DNA of 64,000 nt from Bradyrhizobium retamae (lineage in GTDB: Bacteria > Pseudomonadota > Alphaproteobacteria > Rhizobiales > Xanthobacteraceae): assembly GCF_001440415.1 (NCBI RefSeq), contig NZ_LLYA01000146.1:1-64000 (forward strand), in the 5' to 3' direction. This document shows, piece after piece, positions 1 through 7,282 of the stretch. A program made the position numbers and the translations under genes. The notes under the pieces were generated by a model, which did not search any database, had not been told where the DNA came from, and saw nothing but the letters and a program-made list of their open reading frames with translations. How positions within the stretch are numbered: the stretch's first letter is position 1; each line of letters opens with the position of its first letter.

Positions 1-246
1 CCTCCACCCCCTCCCCCCGCGCCGTCGAGCGCCGACCAGAATCTCGCCGAGATGGCGCAGCGGCTGGAAGCCGCCCTGCGCCGGCCGGCCGAACCGGTGG
101 CGCCGCCGGTAGCGCCGGAAACGCCGCCCGCCCGTACCTCCCGCAGCGAACCCCCCGCTCCCACACCCGCTCCGCAGAAGAGCGGCTTCGAGAATCTCGA
201 AGACGAGATGGCGTCATTGCTGGGCCGTCCGAAGAACCCTTCGTGA
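1..246 (+). CDS. fliO: FliO-like flagellar export protein, C-terminal end (5' truncated by window)
   Basis: The reading frame is open from base 1 and stops at 244-246, so only the last 81 codons are present. The visible part is a proline/alanine-rich linker followed by a short acidic tail that reads FENLEDEMASLLGRP. This is how the cytoplasmic tail of alphaproteobacterial FliO-like proteins ends, as I remember the family. FliO is a small membrane protein that helps FliP assemble in the flagellar type III export gate. The stop overlaps the fliP start by 4 bases (GTGA), which implies translational coupling. The membrane segment that would confirm the family lies outside the window, so the name rests mainly on the fliP neighbour. 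Confidence 0.7.
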   Translation, partial: PPPPPPAPSSADQNLAEMAQRLEAALRRPAEPVAPPVAPETPPARTSRSEPPAPTPAPQKSGFENLEDEMASLLGRPKNPS

Positions 247-998
247 GGCCGGCGACTTCTCCGCGTAGAGTTTTATTTTTCTTAATCCTTACCGTCGCCG
301 GATCGCTCGCCGATCCGGCGACGGCGCAGGACATCAGCATCAGTCTCGGCCAGGGCGGCGGCGGGGTGACCGAGCGCGCGATTCAGTTGATCGCGCTGTT
401 GACGGTGCTGTCGATCGCGCCCTCGATCCTGATCATGATGACATCGTTCACACGGATCGTCGTCGTGCTGTCGCTGCTGCGCACTGCGCTGGGAACCGCA
501 ACCGCCCCGCCCAACTCCGTGATCATTGCGCTTGCGATGTTCCTGACCGCTTTCGTAATGGGTCCCGTCCTGCAGAGGTCCTATGACGACGGCATCAAGC
601 CGTTGGTCGCCAACCAGATCGGGGTCGAGGAAGCGCTGCAAAAGGCCTCTGTGCCGCTGCGCGGCTTCATGCAGAAGAATGTCCGCGAGAAGGATCTGAA
701 GCTGTTCCTGGACCTCTCCGGCGAGCCGCCGCCGGCGACGCCGGAAGACCTGTCGCTGCGGATTCTGGTCCCGGCCTTCATGATCTCAGAACTGAAACGC
801 GCCTTTGAGATTGGCTTCCTGCTGTTCCTCCCCTTCCTGATCATCGATCTCGTAGTTGCATCGGTGCTGATGTCGATGGGTATGATGATGCTGCCACCCG
901 TCGTGGTGTCGCTGCCGTTTAAGTTGATCTTTTTCGTGCTGGTGGACGGCTGGTCGCTGGTGGCAGGAAGCTTGGTGCAGAGCTACGGCGGGAGTTAG
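243..998 (+). CDS. fliP: Flagellar biosynthetic protein FliP
   Basis: FliP is a core subunit of the flagellar type III export gate in the inner membrane. The 251-residue product has an N-terminal signal peptide (about residues 1-28, ending TAQ), a hydrophobic hairpin at about 45-75 containing MMTSFTRIVVVLSLLRTA, a central soluble segment, and two C-terminal membrane helices around FMISELKRAFEIGF and MGMMMLPPVVVSLPFKL. These are the most conserved FliP signatures, and the length is typical. Translation starts at a GTG that overlaps the upstream fliO-like stop, so the two are coupled. No flagellar gene follows directly. The next gene encodes a diguanylate cyclase after a 149-base gap. Confidence 0.97.
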   Translation: MRPATSPRRVLFFLILTVAGSLADPATAQDISISLGQGGGGVTERAIQLIALLTVLSIAPSILIMMTSFTRIVVVLSLLRTALGTATAPPNSVIIALAMFLTAFVMGPVLQRSYDDGIKPLVANQIGVEEALQKASVPLRGFMQKNVREKDLKLFLDLSGEPPPATPEDLSLRILVPAFMISELKRAFEIGFLLFLPFLIIDLVVASVLMSMGMMMLPPVVVSLPFKLIFFVLVDGWSLVAGSLVQSYGGS

Positions 999-1073
999 CG
1001 GCCGATTTCTGCCGGTTTCCGCGCAAATAGGCCAATATTGCTTACGTATTTGCAGCGGAGTTTCACAGGGAAA

Positions 1074-1088
1074 TTAAGGTGAGATTAG
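1074..1088 (+). promoter_or_regulatory. CtrA-like box TTAA-N7-TTAG before the diguanylate cyclase
   Basis: TTAA at 1074-1077 and TTAG at 1085-1088 are separated by seven bases. This differs at one position from the full CtrA consensus TTAA-N7-TTAA. It lies about 60 bases upstream of the GGDEF gene start. The motif is short and could be chance; it is listed because similar boxes occur near flagellar genes in this window. Confidence 0.25.
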
Positions 1089-1147
1089 CTCCTTCATGCA
1101 CAATGGATGCCACGAACTGACTTACCAAACGCATCACCGGATTAGAG

Positions 1148-2200
1148 ATGGCAGGCCAGCCGATCGGCGAGATGGACGTCGAATACGCCGCGACGATTGC
1201 CGACCGGGCTATGCGGTTGATGTCGCAGCAGTCGGTCCCTCCCACCCCCACCAATTTCGCCGTCTGGTTCGAATACTCGCTCGGCAGCTCGCTGGCGCTG
1301 CGAAAGACCATCGACATTCTGATTGCGGGCAAGCGCAAATTCGACCCCGCAACCAACCACGGACTCTACATCACCTATGTGGCGCAGGCCGGCACCGATC
1401 CGTTTGGCGACCTTCCCGATCAATTGGGCGGGCTGATCGAGACCGCGCAACAATTCCTCAACACTGCCGTCACCGACAACCGCAGCCACATCGAGGCGCT
1501 CGGTGAAGTGTCTTCCGAGGCCGCTGCTACCGGCGACCCCCGGGCGATCATTGCAAAACTGGTTGATGAATTGTCAAGGGCGACGGCCCGGGCCGCCAAG
1601 CTGGAGGCGAATTTCGCCGCAACGTCGGAGGAACTGGATAGCATCCGCGACTCGCTCGAAGCGGCCGAGCAACGCTCCAACACCGATGCGCTGACCGGGC
1701 TGGCCAACCGCCACTCGATGGATGAATTCCTTCGCCTTGCCCAGATCGCGGCGATGGAAAAGGACGAGCCGCTCAGCGTCTTCCTGATCGACATCGATCA
1801 CTTCAAGAAATTCAACGACGATTATGGCCACCAGGTCGGCGACCAGGTGCTTCGGCTGGTCGCCAAGGTCTTGCAGGAAGGCGTTCGCGAAGTCGATCTC
1901 GCCGCCCGCTACGGCGGCGAGGAGTTGATCGCGGTGCTGCCGGGCGCCGATCTGCAGGCTTGCACGGCCGTTGCCGAACGCATTCGCCGGCGCATTGCCG
2001 AAGCGAAGCTGACACGCCGTGCGACAGGCAAGGAGATCGGCAGCATTACGGTATCAATAGGCGTGTCGCAATTCCGCCTCGCCGAATCCGCGGAAGCCAT
2101 GATCGAGCGCTGCGACCGCGGGCTTTATCAAGCCAAGCGACTCGGCCGCAACCGCACGGTGGCGGAAACCGAGCTCGAGCCCGAGGCCGGCGCGGCCTAA
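1148..2200 (+). CDS. Diguanylate cyclase (GGDEF domain)
   Basis: This protein makes cyclic di-GMP from two GTP. The 350 residues hold an N-terminal alpha-helical region (about 1-150) with no recognised sensor motif, a short coiled coil (about 145-175), and a GGDEF domain (about 180-340). The active-site motif is GGEEL at residues 256-260, an accepted active variant. The allosteric inhibitory site RxxD (REVD, residues 247-250) lies at the usual spacing, so product feedback inhibition is expected. DIDHFKKFND, the conserved metal/substrate region, is also intact. No membrane segment is seen, so it is probably cytoplasmic. It sits just after fliP and may tune motility through c-di-GMP; that link is inference from position only. 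Confidence 0.93.
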   Translation: MAGQPIGEMDVEYAATIADRAMRLMSQQSVPPTPTNFAVWFEYSLGSSLALRKTIDILIAGKRKFDPATNHGLYITYVAQAGTDPFGDLPDQLGGLIETAQQFLNTAVTDNRSHIEALGEVSSEAAATGDPRAIIAKLVDELSRATARAAKLEANFAATSEELDSIRDSLEAAEQRSNTDALTGLANRHSMDEFLRLAQIAAMEKDEPLSVFLIDIDHFKKFNDDYGHQVGDQVLRLVAKVLQEGVREVDLAARYGGEELIAVLPGADLQACTAVAERIRRRIAEAKLTRRATGKEIGSITVSIGVSQFRLAESAEAMIERCDRGLYQAKRLGRNRTVAETELEPEAGAA

Positions 2201-2360
2201 GGCTTTATCCGTTCTGACTATACAGAACCGCGCCTTCATCCTGTGTCGTTTGCAGAGTTGCCTTAATTCGTACGGGAGAAAAAGTCGCTATCCCGCTCCG
2301 GCGCGGAACTATTGCCGCAATCCCGGCTTATCGTGGACGCCCTACAGCCGGGAGTATTCC

Positions 2361-2687
2361 ATGAAGATCGCAGGGATGATTATGGCTGCCGCCGCGGCCC
2401 TCAGCATCGCCGGGACGTCGGCGGCTCTTGCCCAGCAACCGCGTACGGGAATGGTGACGAGAATAGACCGGATCAGCGGCACCATCACCATCAGGGATAT
2501 GCCTGAAGGCACCACCGGCGCGAATACCGGCGCTGCAGCCGAAGAATTCAAGATCCAGGATGGCGCGCGGCTGAACGCCCTGCACGCCGGCGACAGAGTC
2601 ACCTTCGCCGTGAACGACACGCCGGGGACCAAGACCATCACAAAGATCGACAAGACGGACGCGGTCACCAAGATCGAGAAGAAATGA
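2361..2687 (+). CDS. Small secreted CusF-like protein
   Basis: The 108-residue product begins with a clear signal peptide (about 1-24, ending ALAQ), so the mature part is periplasmic. The mature domain pattern GMVTRIDRISGTITIRD, then LHAGDRVTFAV, then TKITKIDK resembles the five-stranded OB-fold of CusF-type copper-binding proteins. However, the methionine and tryptophan copper ligands of classical CusF are not evident, so metal binding is uncertain. The ATG at 2361 is chosen because it follows a GGGAG ribosome site and begins the signal peptide; an upstream extension to 2250 adds sequence with no protein character. It stands alone between the GGDEF gene and a non-coding stretch. Confidence 0.7.
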   Translation: MKIAGMIMAAAAALSIAGTSAALAQQPRTGMVTRIDRISGTITIRDMPEGTTGANTGAAAEEFKIQDGARLNALHAGDRVTFAVNDTPGTKTITKIDKTDAVTKIEKK

Positions 2688-2742
2688 GGTATTGGCGAAG
2701 CGACATCCAACCGTCGATGTCCCGCTTCGATGCAAAAACAAC

Positions 2743-2814
2743 GAGGCCTGGAGTGCCCCAAGGCAAAATGACGCTTCTTCAAAACGTCATGTTGCTTTGG
2801 GGAGTCCAAGCCTC
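2743..2814. repeat. Long imperfect inverted repeat (arms of about 30 bp, 11-base loop)
   Basis: The left arm (2743-2773, beginning GAGGCCTGGAG) and right arm (2785-2814, ending GTCCAAGCCTC) are reverse complements with a few mismatches and one single-base bulge. They enclose the loop CTTCTTCAAAA. A transcript would fold into a long hairpin. There is no T-run, so it is not a standard terminator. It may be a small mobile palindrome, a regulatory RNA or a processing site. No second copy was noticed in the window. Confidence 0.75.
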
Positions 2815-2907
2815 GTCACGCAACCGCCCCATCCGGAACAAGGAGCCGTTCGGTATAGAAAGCAAAGCAATCCGGCAGGTGTGCCTTGATCTGCCGCAAA
2901 TAACGCT

Positions 2908-3105
2908 CTAGCGCGGCGACCGCCCGAGCGAAGCGCGAATTTCAGCGGCCGCCTCGTCGCAATACTCGTTCAACTTCTGGAATCGTTGCTGCAGCGCCAA
3001 AAATTTGACGGCGCGTTTCGCCGGCCCATCCCGATCAATATTAAATCTGTCGGCGGGCGATGGACCGGACCCCGCGGCTTCTGCGGCCGAAAGTGCCGCT
3101 CGCAT
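2908..3105 (-). CDS. Hypothetical small protein (uncertain)
   Basis: This 65-codon reading frame reads like a short helical, charged protein in its second half, ending KFLALQQRFQKLNEYCDEAAAEIRASL, interrupted here only by its normal stop. The stretch before it, up to 3360 in the same frame, looks non-coding. No convincing ribosome site precedes the ATG at 3105. I recognise no family. It may be a real small gene, the tail of a decayed one, or chance. The surrounding 2688-3400 region otherwise holds only the long inverted repeat at 2743-2814. Confidence 0.3.
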   Translation of the reverse strand: MRAALSAAEAAGSGPSPADRFNIDRDGPAKRAVKFLALQQRFQKLNEYCDEAAAEIRASLGRSPR

Positions 3106-3400
3106 CGATGTGTCGTGAACGTTGGTGGAAGACACTTCTGCACGCCTCACTAATGCGCAAATCCGGCTGGACCCGGTCCGGTGTAATTTCCGTGGAGTGA
3201 CGCGCCGGCGTTGCGAGTTTGCACCCTGCAGTGTGTTGGTTGGATGCCCGGCCGGGGTCGATTTGGTGGCAAACACGGACGCCGGGGGCGAATGAGTGGC
3301 GCGACCTCGTAGTCTTACGGACTTTCTGTCCACGATTAGGATGCAATCGGCACCCAGCATTGCTGAATTGATTCGTTTGTTGCTTCAGCGATAGTTCGAT

Positions 3401-3661
3401 ATGCCCGCCCAGCCTTCAGAAACCGGTCTGCCGCCGCGCTGCGAGATCTGCGGCGGGGGTACGATCCAGATCGGAAAGCTACCCCGGATCGGACTGCGTC
3501 CTCTCGTCTACGTTTACAAGTGCGACGCCTGCAACCAGATCACTTCGATCGAGCCCGAGCGGCAGGACAGTCCCACCATCAGCCCTACCGTGACCCCGCC
3601 GATGCCGAATTCTCGCGTCAAGAAGGCCTTGCACAAGACTCCCCGGCGACAGCCACACTGA
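3401..3661 (+). CDS. Small zinc-ribbon-like protein
   Basis: The 86-residue product has two CxxC pairs, CEIC near residue 15 and CDAC near residue 44. They are separated by a short beta-rich stretch (RIGLRPLVYVYK), the layout of a small zinc ribbon. The C-terminal 35 residues are proline-rich and basic. Such short proteins are frequent in Bradyrhizobium as I recall, but have no established function. It stands alone, with no operon partner. A structural or nucleic-acid-binding role would be guesswork. Confidence 0.6.
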   Translation: MPAQPSETGLPPRCEICGGGTIQIGKLPRIGLRPLVYVYKCDACNQITSIEPERQDSPTISPTVTPPMPNSRVKKALHKTPRRQPH

Positions 3662-3686
3662 TCGTCGGCTTCAGAGCGCGACTTTC

Positions 3687-3813
3687 CTAGAGCGTTTTCC
3701 CGCGAAGCATGCCCTCGGACCTGATCCGTGGGTGGACACCGGTTCGCGTCAAGAAAACGCGTCAAAACAAGAATCCAGAGCCCGGTTCTGATTCAATCAG
3801 AACCGAAAAGGCT
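3687..3813. repeat. Dispersed intergenic repeat, family A copy 1
   Basis: This non-coding element begins CTAGAGCGTTTTCC, contains ACACCGGTTCGCGTC and AAGAAAACGCGTCAAAAC, and ends with a hairpin GGTTCTGATTCAATCAGAACC. A shorter diverged copy lies at 40757-40855, sharing the CGCGTCAAAACAA core and the GGTTCTGA/TCAGAACC hairpin. From memory this sequence type recurs many times in Bradyrhizobium genomes. It lies just upstream of the FAD-linked oxidase gene. Confidence 0.75.
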
Positions 3814-3914
3814 TTCGTCCCTGAAAACGCCGCGATTGCGGCTGGACCGGGTTTCATCTCAGGAATGCCGCATGTATAGCTTCGGCCAAACTCCACATGA
3901 AGAAGAGGCAGGGC

Positions 3915-5309
3915 ATGTCCGAGGGCTTCATTGACGAACTGCACAACGTGCTCGGCAAGAGCGTGGTGCTGTCAGGCGCCGACATCGACGCGCGCTATCA
4001 CCACGACCTCGCCGGCAATCCGGTACCCAAACCGCGCGCAGTCGTCCGCCCCAGAACGACGGAGGACGTCTCCGTGCTGCTGAGACTCTGTCACCGCGAA
4101 GGCGTCCCCGTTACGACGCAGGGCGGCATGACCGGACTGGTGCGCGGCGCGCTGCCGAATGCGAACGAAATCGTGCTGTCGATGGAGCGCATGAACAGCG
4201 TCGAAGAGGTCGATGCCTCCGCCGGCGTCGCCATCGCGCAGGCCGGCACGCCATTGCAAAAACTGCAGGGGCGTGTCGAGCAGGACGGCCTGATGTTTCC
4301 GCTCGATCTCGGTGCGCGCGGCAGTTGCACCATCGGCGGCAACATCTCGACCAATGCCGGCGGCAACCGCGTCATCCGATACGGCATGACGCGTGACCTG
4401 ATTCTCGGCCTTGAGGTCGTCACCGCCGACGGCACCGTGCTGAAGGGGCTGCACAAATACATCAAGAACAACACCGGCATTGATCTAAAGCAGCTTTTCA
4501 TCGGCAGCGAAGGCATCCTCGGCGTCGTGACGCGTGCTGCGCTGCGTGTCTTTCCGGCGCCGGCGGAGCGGCAGGTGGCGCTGTGCGCCCTGCCCTCGTT
4601 CGGCCAGGTCATGGCCTTGCTGAAGCTGGCGCGAAAATCGCTCGGCGGCGATCTGACCGCGTTCGAGGTGATGTGGAATGCCTACTACCGCCAGACCGTC
4701 GAGCGTGTGAAGGGGGTGGTTCGCCCGCTGCCGACCCACCATCCCTTCTATGTGCTGCTGGAGGCCTCAGGAAGCGACGCTGAACGCATTCGGGACGGCC
4801 TCGAGAAGATGCTGGAGACGGCGATGGGAGATAATTTGATCCTCGACGCCACGCTTTCGACCTCGAACGCGTCCGTGGCTGCGATCTGGCGCATCCGCGA
4901 TTCCAGCGTCGAACTCGGTCGCAGCTTTCCATTCACGGCACGGATGGGGTTCGATGTCAGTGTGGCCATCGACAGGATGGAGGAATATGCGGATACGCTG
5001 GATGCACGCGTCAAAGCGATCGATCCGCAAGCCTTCACCATCGTGATGGGGCACGTCGGCGACGGCAATTTGCATCCCAGCGTGTATCACGAACATACGC
5101 CTGACAAGCACGATGAGTTCGAGAAGCTGGTCTACGACCTCACGGGTGAGTTCGGCGGCTCGATCTCGGCCGAACACGGCATCGGCATCCTCAGGCGACC
5201 CTATCTGAAAATGAGCCGCACCGAAGAAGAGATCGAAACCATGCGCACACTCAAGCGCGCGCTCGACCCGAAGAATATTCTGAACCCGGGGCGAATTTTT
5301 ACGGTGTGA
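3915..5309 (+). CDS. FAD-binding oxidase (GlcD/D-lactate dehydrogenase family)
   Basis: This is a flavoprotein of the vanillyl-alcohol oxidase/GlcD group that oxidises 2-hydroxy acids such as D-lactate, glycolate or D-2-hydroxyglutarate. The FAD-binding PCMH domain (about residues 35-215) shows TTQGGMTGLVRGA and the FAD-contact region GGNISTNAGGNRVIRYG. The C-terminal domain carries GHVGDGNLHPSV and SAEHGIGILRR, the metal/substrate-site motifs of this family. Length (464 residues) is normal. I chose ATG 3915 because GAGGCAGGGC precedes it; an in-frame ATG at 3897 would add six residues. No GlcE/GlcF partners are adjacent, so a single-subunit D-2-hydroxyacid dehydrogenase is more likely than the glycolate oxidase complex. 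Confidence 0.9.
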   Translation: MSEGFIDELHNVLGKSVVLSGADIDARYHHDLAGNPVPKPRAVVRPRTTEDVSVLLRLCHREGVPVTTQGGMTGLVRGALPNANEIVLSMERMNSVEEVDASAGVAIAQAGTPLQKLQGRVEQDGLMFPLDLGARGSCTIGGNISTNAGGNRVIRYGMTRDLILGLEVVTADGTVLKGLHKYIKNNTGIDLKQLFIGSEGILGVVTRAALRVFPAPAERQVALCALPSFGQVMALLKLARKSLGGDLTAFEVMWNAYYRQTVERVKGVVRPLPTHHPFYVLLEASGSDAERIRDGLEKMLETAMGDNLILDATLSTSNASVAAIWRIRDSSVELGRSFPFTARMGFDVSVAIDRMEEYADTLDARVKAIDPQAFTIVMGHVGDGNLHPSVYHEHTPDKHDEFEKLVYDLTGEFGGSISAEHGIGILRRPYLKMSRTEEEIETMRTLKRALDPKNILNPGRIFTV

Positions 5310-5342
5310 AGGCGTTTGGCGGTCGCTTATCGAGCGTCAGCT

Positions 5343-5693
5343 CTACGAACTGATGCCGAGATGATCGTCGGCCGCAGCAGCAGGTGGCGGCCCGGCCGGC
5401 AAGTTGTCCGGAGCCGGCTGTGTCGGGATATGCTTGGTGAATATCCGAATGACGCGGCCTTTGACGGGCGGCAGCTTGTCGAAGAGATCGGACGCGATCT
5501 CCTCCACGGCGTCCCGCAATGCCACGAACTGCGCCTGCCTTGCGATGCTCTCGGTGCCCCTGACACCTCCGAGTTCATCGATCGCAGCATCGCTGATCTG
5601 GCATTCGACCGTCTCGCCGTCATTCAGCATGGTGAACTTGAACGCAAGGCGTTCTCTGTCATGTCCAACAATTCTGTCCCGGGTCAACGGCAT
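5343..5693 (-). CDS. DUF1488 family protein
   Basis: The 116-residue product matches what I remember of the DUF1488 family. It opens with MPLTRDRIVGHDRERLAFKF, has the central ECQISDAAIDELGG and RQAQFVALRDAVEEIASDLFD, and then RGRVIRIFTKHIP. The C-terminal 20 residues are a low-complexity proline/alanine tail. These are small cytoplasmic proteins of unknown function common in rhizobia and relatives. It stands convergent to the FAD oxidase gene with a 33-base gap. No regulatory partner is obvious. Confidence 0.8.
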   Translation of the reverse strand: MPLTRDRIVGHDRERLAFKFTMLNDGETVECQISDAAIDELGGVRGTESIARQAQFVALRDAVEEIASDLFDKLPPVKGRVIRIFTKHIPTQPAPDNLPAGPPPAAAADDHLGISS

Positions 5694-5825
5694 CCGACGA
5701 TCTGTTTTGAACGGTAGGCGTGGCTGAAAGCGGGTTAAGAGGCGCTAGAGCTTTCGTAATGCGCCAACACGTCAAAAATTGGCCGAAGCTGCGGCCAAAT
5801 CCACTACATCGCTACGTCCTCGGGC

Positions 5826-7196
5826 TCATTGGGAATAGGCGTGGTCGTCTGCGCGGTATGGCTGTTGAGGCTCCCCCTCGTGCGTCGACCACCATTCCAC
5901 CACAGCTCGAGCGACCTGGTCCCACAGCAGCGTCGGAAGATCGGGCACCGCGATCCTGACCACGTGGCGATTGCATGAGGTATCGCGAAACCACTCCGCT
6001 GCGCCGAAATCGAAGCCGAAACTCCCCGCATGCCGCAGCGGCAATCCGGCACTTCTCAAGTCGTCGCACAAATCCGCCGCCACTTGCTTCGTCTGCTTCT
6101 CGTCGAGCATTCGCTTCGGCGCCAGTGTGACATAGAGACCGTGCGCGAAATGCAGCTCCGCCGACGAGCCGGCAAGCCCGGATGCAAACCGGCGCGCCGT
6201 CCGCCTGCTGTTGCGCAAAATGGCCGCCATCCGCCTGTCAGTCAGAGCCCGATAGGCCTTCGTTCCGACGTAGGGCGGGAAATGCGCAGGCACCGCCGCG
6301 CCGCCGAACAATCGCACGGCATTGCGCGTTTCGTTGGCGAGGTCCTCCAGCCGCTCCTGCTTGGCCGGGGCGACGAGCTCTTCGCAAGCGACGAAAACCG
6401 CCGAGCCGAGCCGGCCGTACTCCACCCCGAGGGAGTCGAGCTTGGTATGGCTGCGCACCAGCGCGATCGGGACTTTCCAACGTCGCGCCCAGTTCACAAC
6501 CCGGCGGATCCGCCCCGAACCCGTCGAGAAGCAGGTCGTGTCGAAAATCACGAGATCGAGGCGCGGCCTTGCGCAACCGAGGGTCGCCTCGAATGCGGCA
6601 GCGGGCGTGCACGAATCGAACAGAAGAATTCGCGGTCGATCAGCACAAAAGGCGACCTCGTCGGGAGAGCTTTTCAGCCGGACCAAGCGAAACTGACGTA
6701 CATGATTTTCGATCAGCTCCAGGGTCTCACCATAGGCGCCAGGCAAAACCAGGATGTCCGCCTCAGATACCAAGCGTGCGAAGGCCAGCAGCAGTGCCGA
6801 TATCGCCGCCATCCCCGAGGACGTATAGATGGTCTGGTTCGCCGATGTCGAATGGTCGTAAAAGGATGGGCCGCGCACTTCGAGGTCTGCGCGCTGATAA
6901 TCGTAGCTGAACGTGAACGGCCCGGCGCGCAGCCGGCCCGGATGTGCCCAGGCTGTTTCCGTGAACGCCCAATCGTGCAGCGCATGCTGGGCCTTCAGTG
7001 CTGCGGCGATGTGAAATTTTTGTTCAATCACCTCGACCACCGAGGTCGGATGCCGCAGCGCCAAAGGAGTGTCGAGGAAACCGTTCAGCAACGTGATTTC
7101 CTCGTATTTCCTGTCGAGATAAGCCTCAAGTGTTTCCATGGCTGGCTTCGACCGACCCTGCCCTGCGATAACGTGCCGGAATGGCATTGGGTCCAC
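5826..7196 (-). CDS. PLP-dependent fold-type I enzyme, Cys/Met-metabolism-like
   Basis: The 456-residue product has the landmarks of a fold-type I PLP enzyme: a phosphate-binding SSGMAAISALL near residues 126-136, DLVIFDTTCFSTGSG with a likely pyridine-contacting Asp near 219, and a Schiff-base lysine in VRSHTKLDSLG at about K252. The SSGMAA motif recalls cystathionine lyase/synthase-type enzymes, but overall it is divergent and I cannot name a substrate. The first 20 residues may be mis-started, since an in-frame ATG at 7139 is a good alternative. It follows the large TPR-protein gene in the same direction after 86 bases, but nothing else suggests a flagellar role. Confidence 0.6.
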   Translation of the reverse strand: MDPMPFRHVIAGQGRSKPAMETLEAYLDRKYEEITLLNGFLDTPLALRHPTSVVEVIEQKFHIAAALKAQHALHDWAFTETAWAHPGRLRAGPFTFSYDYQRADLEVRGPSFYDHSTSANQTIYTSSGMAAISALLLAFARLVSEADILVLPGAYGETLELIENHVRQFRLVRLKSSPDEVAFCADRPRILLFDSCTPAAAFEATLGCARPRLDLVIFDTTCFSTGSGRIRRVVNWARRWKVPIALVRSHTKLDSLGVEYGRLGSAVFVACEELVAPAKQERLEDLANETRNAVRLFGGAAVPAHFPPYVGTKAYRALTDRRMAAILRNSRRTARRFASGLAGSSAELHFAHGLYVTLAPKRMLDEKQTKQVAADLCDDLRSAGLPLRHAGSFGFDFGAAEWFRDTSCNRHVVRIAVPDLPTLLWDQVARAVVEWWSTHEGEPQQPYRADDHAYSQ

Positions 7197-7282
7197 GCCA
7201 CAGAAAATGCATCGGTGCTCGGGCGAGCAAGCCGTCTCCGACTTCAGACTGCGAGCAATTCACCGGGGGAACGAAGTCGGCG

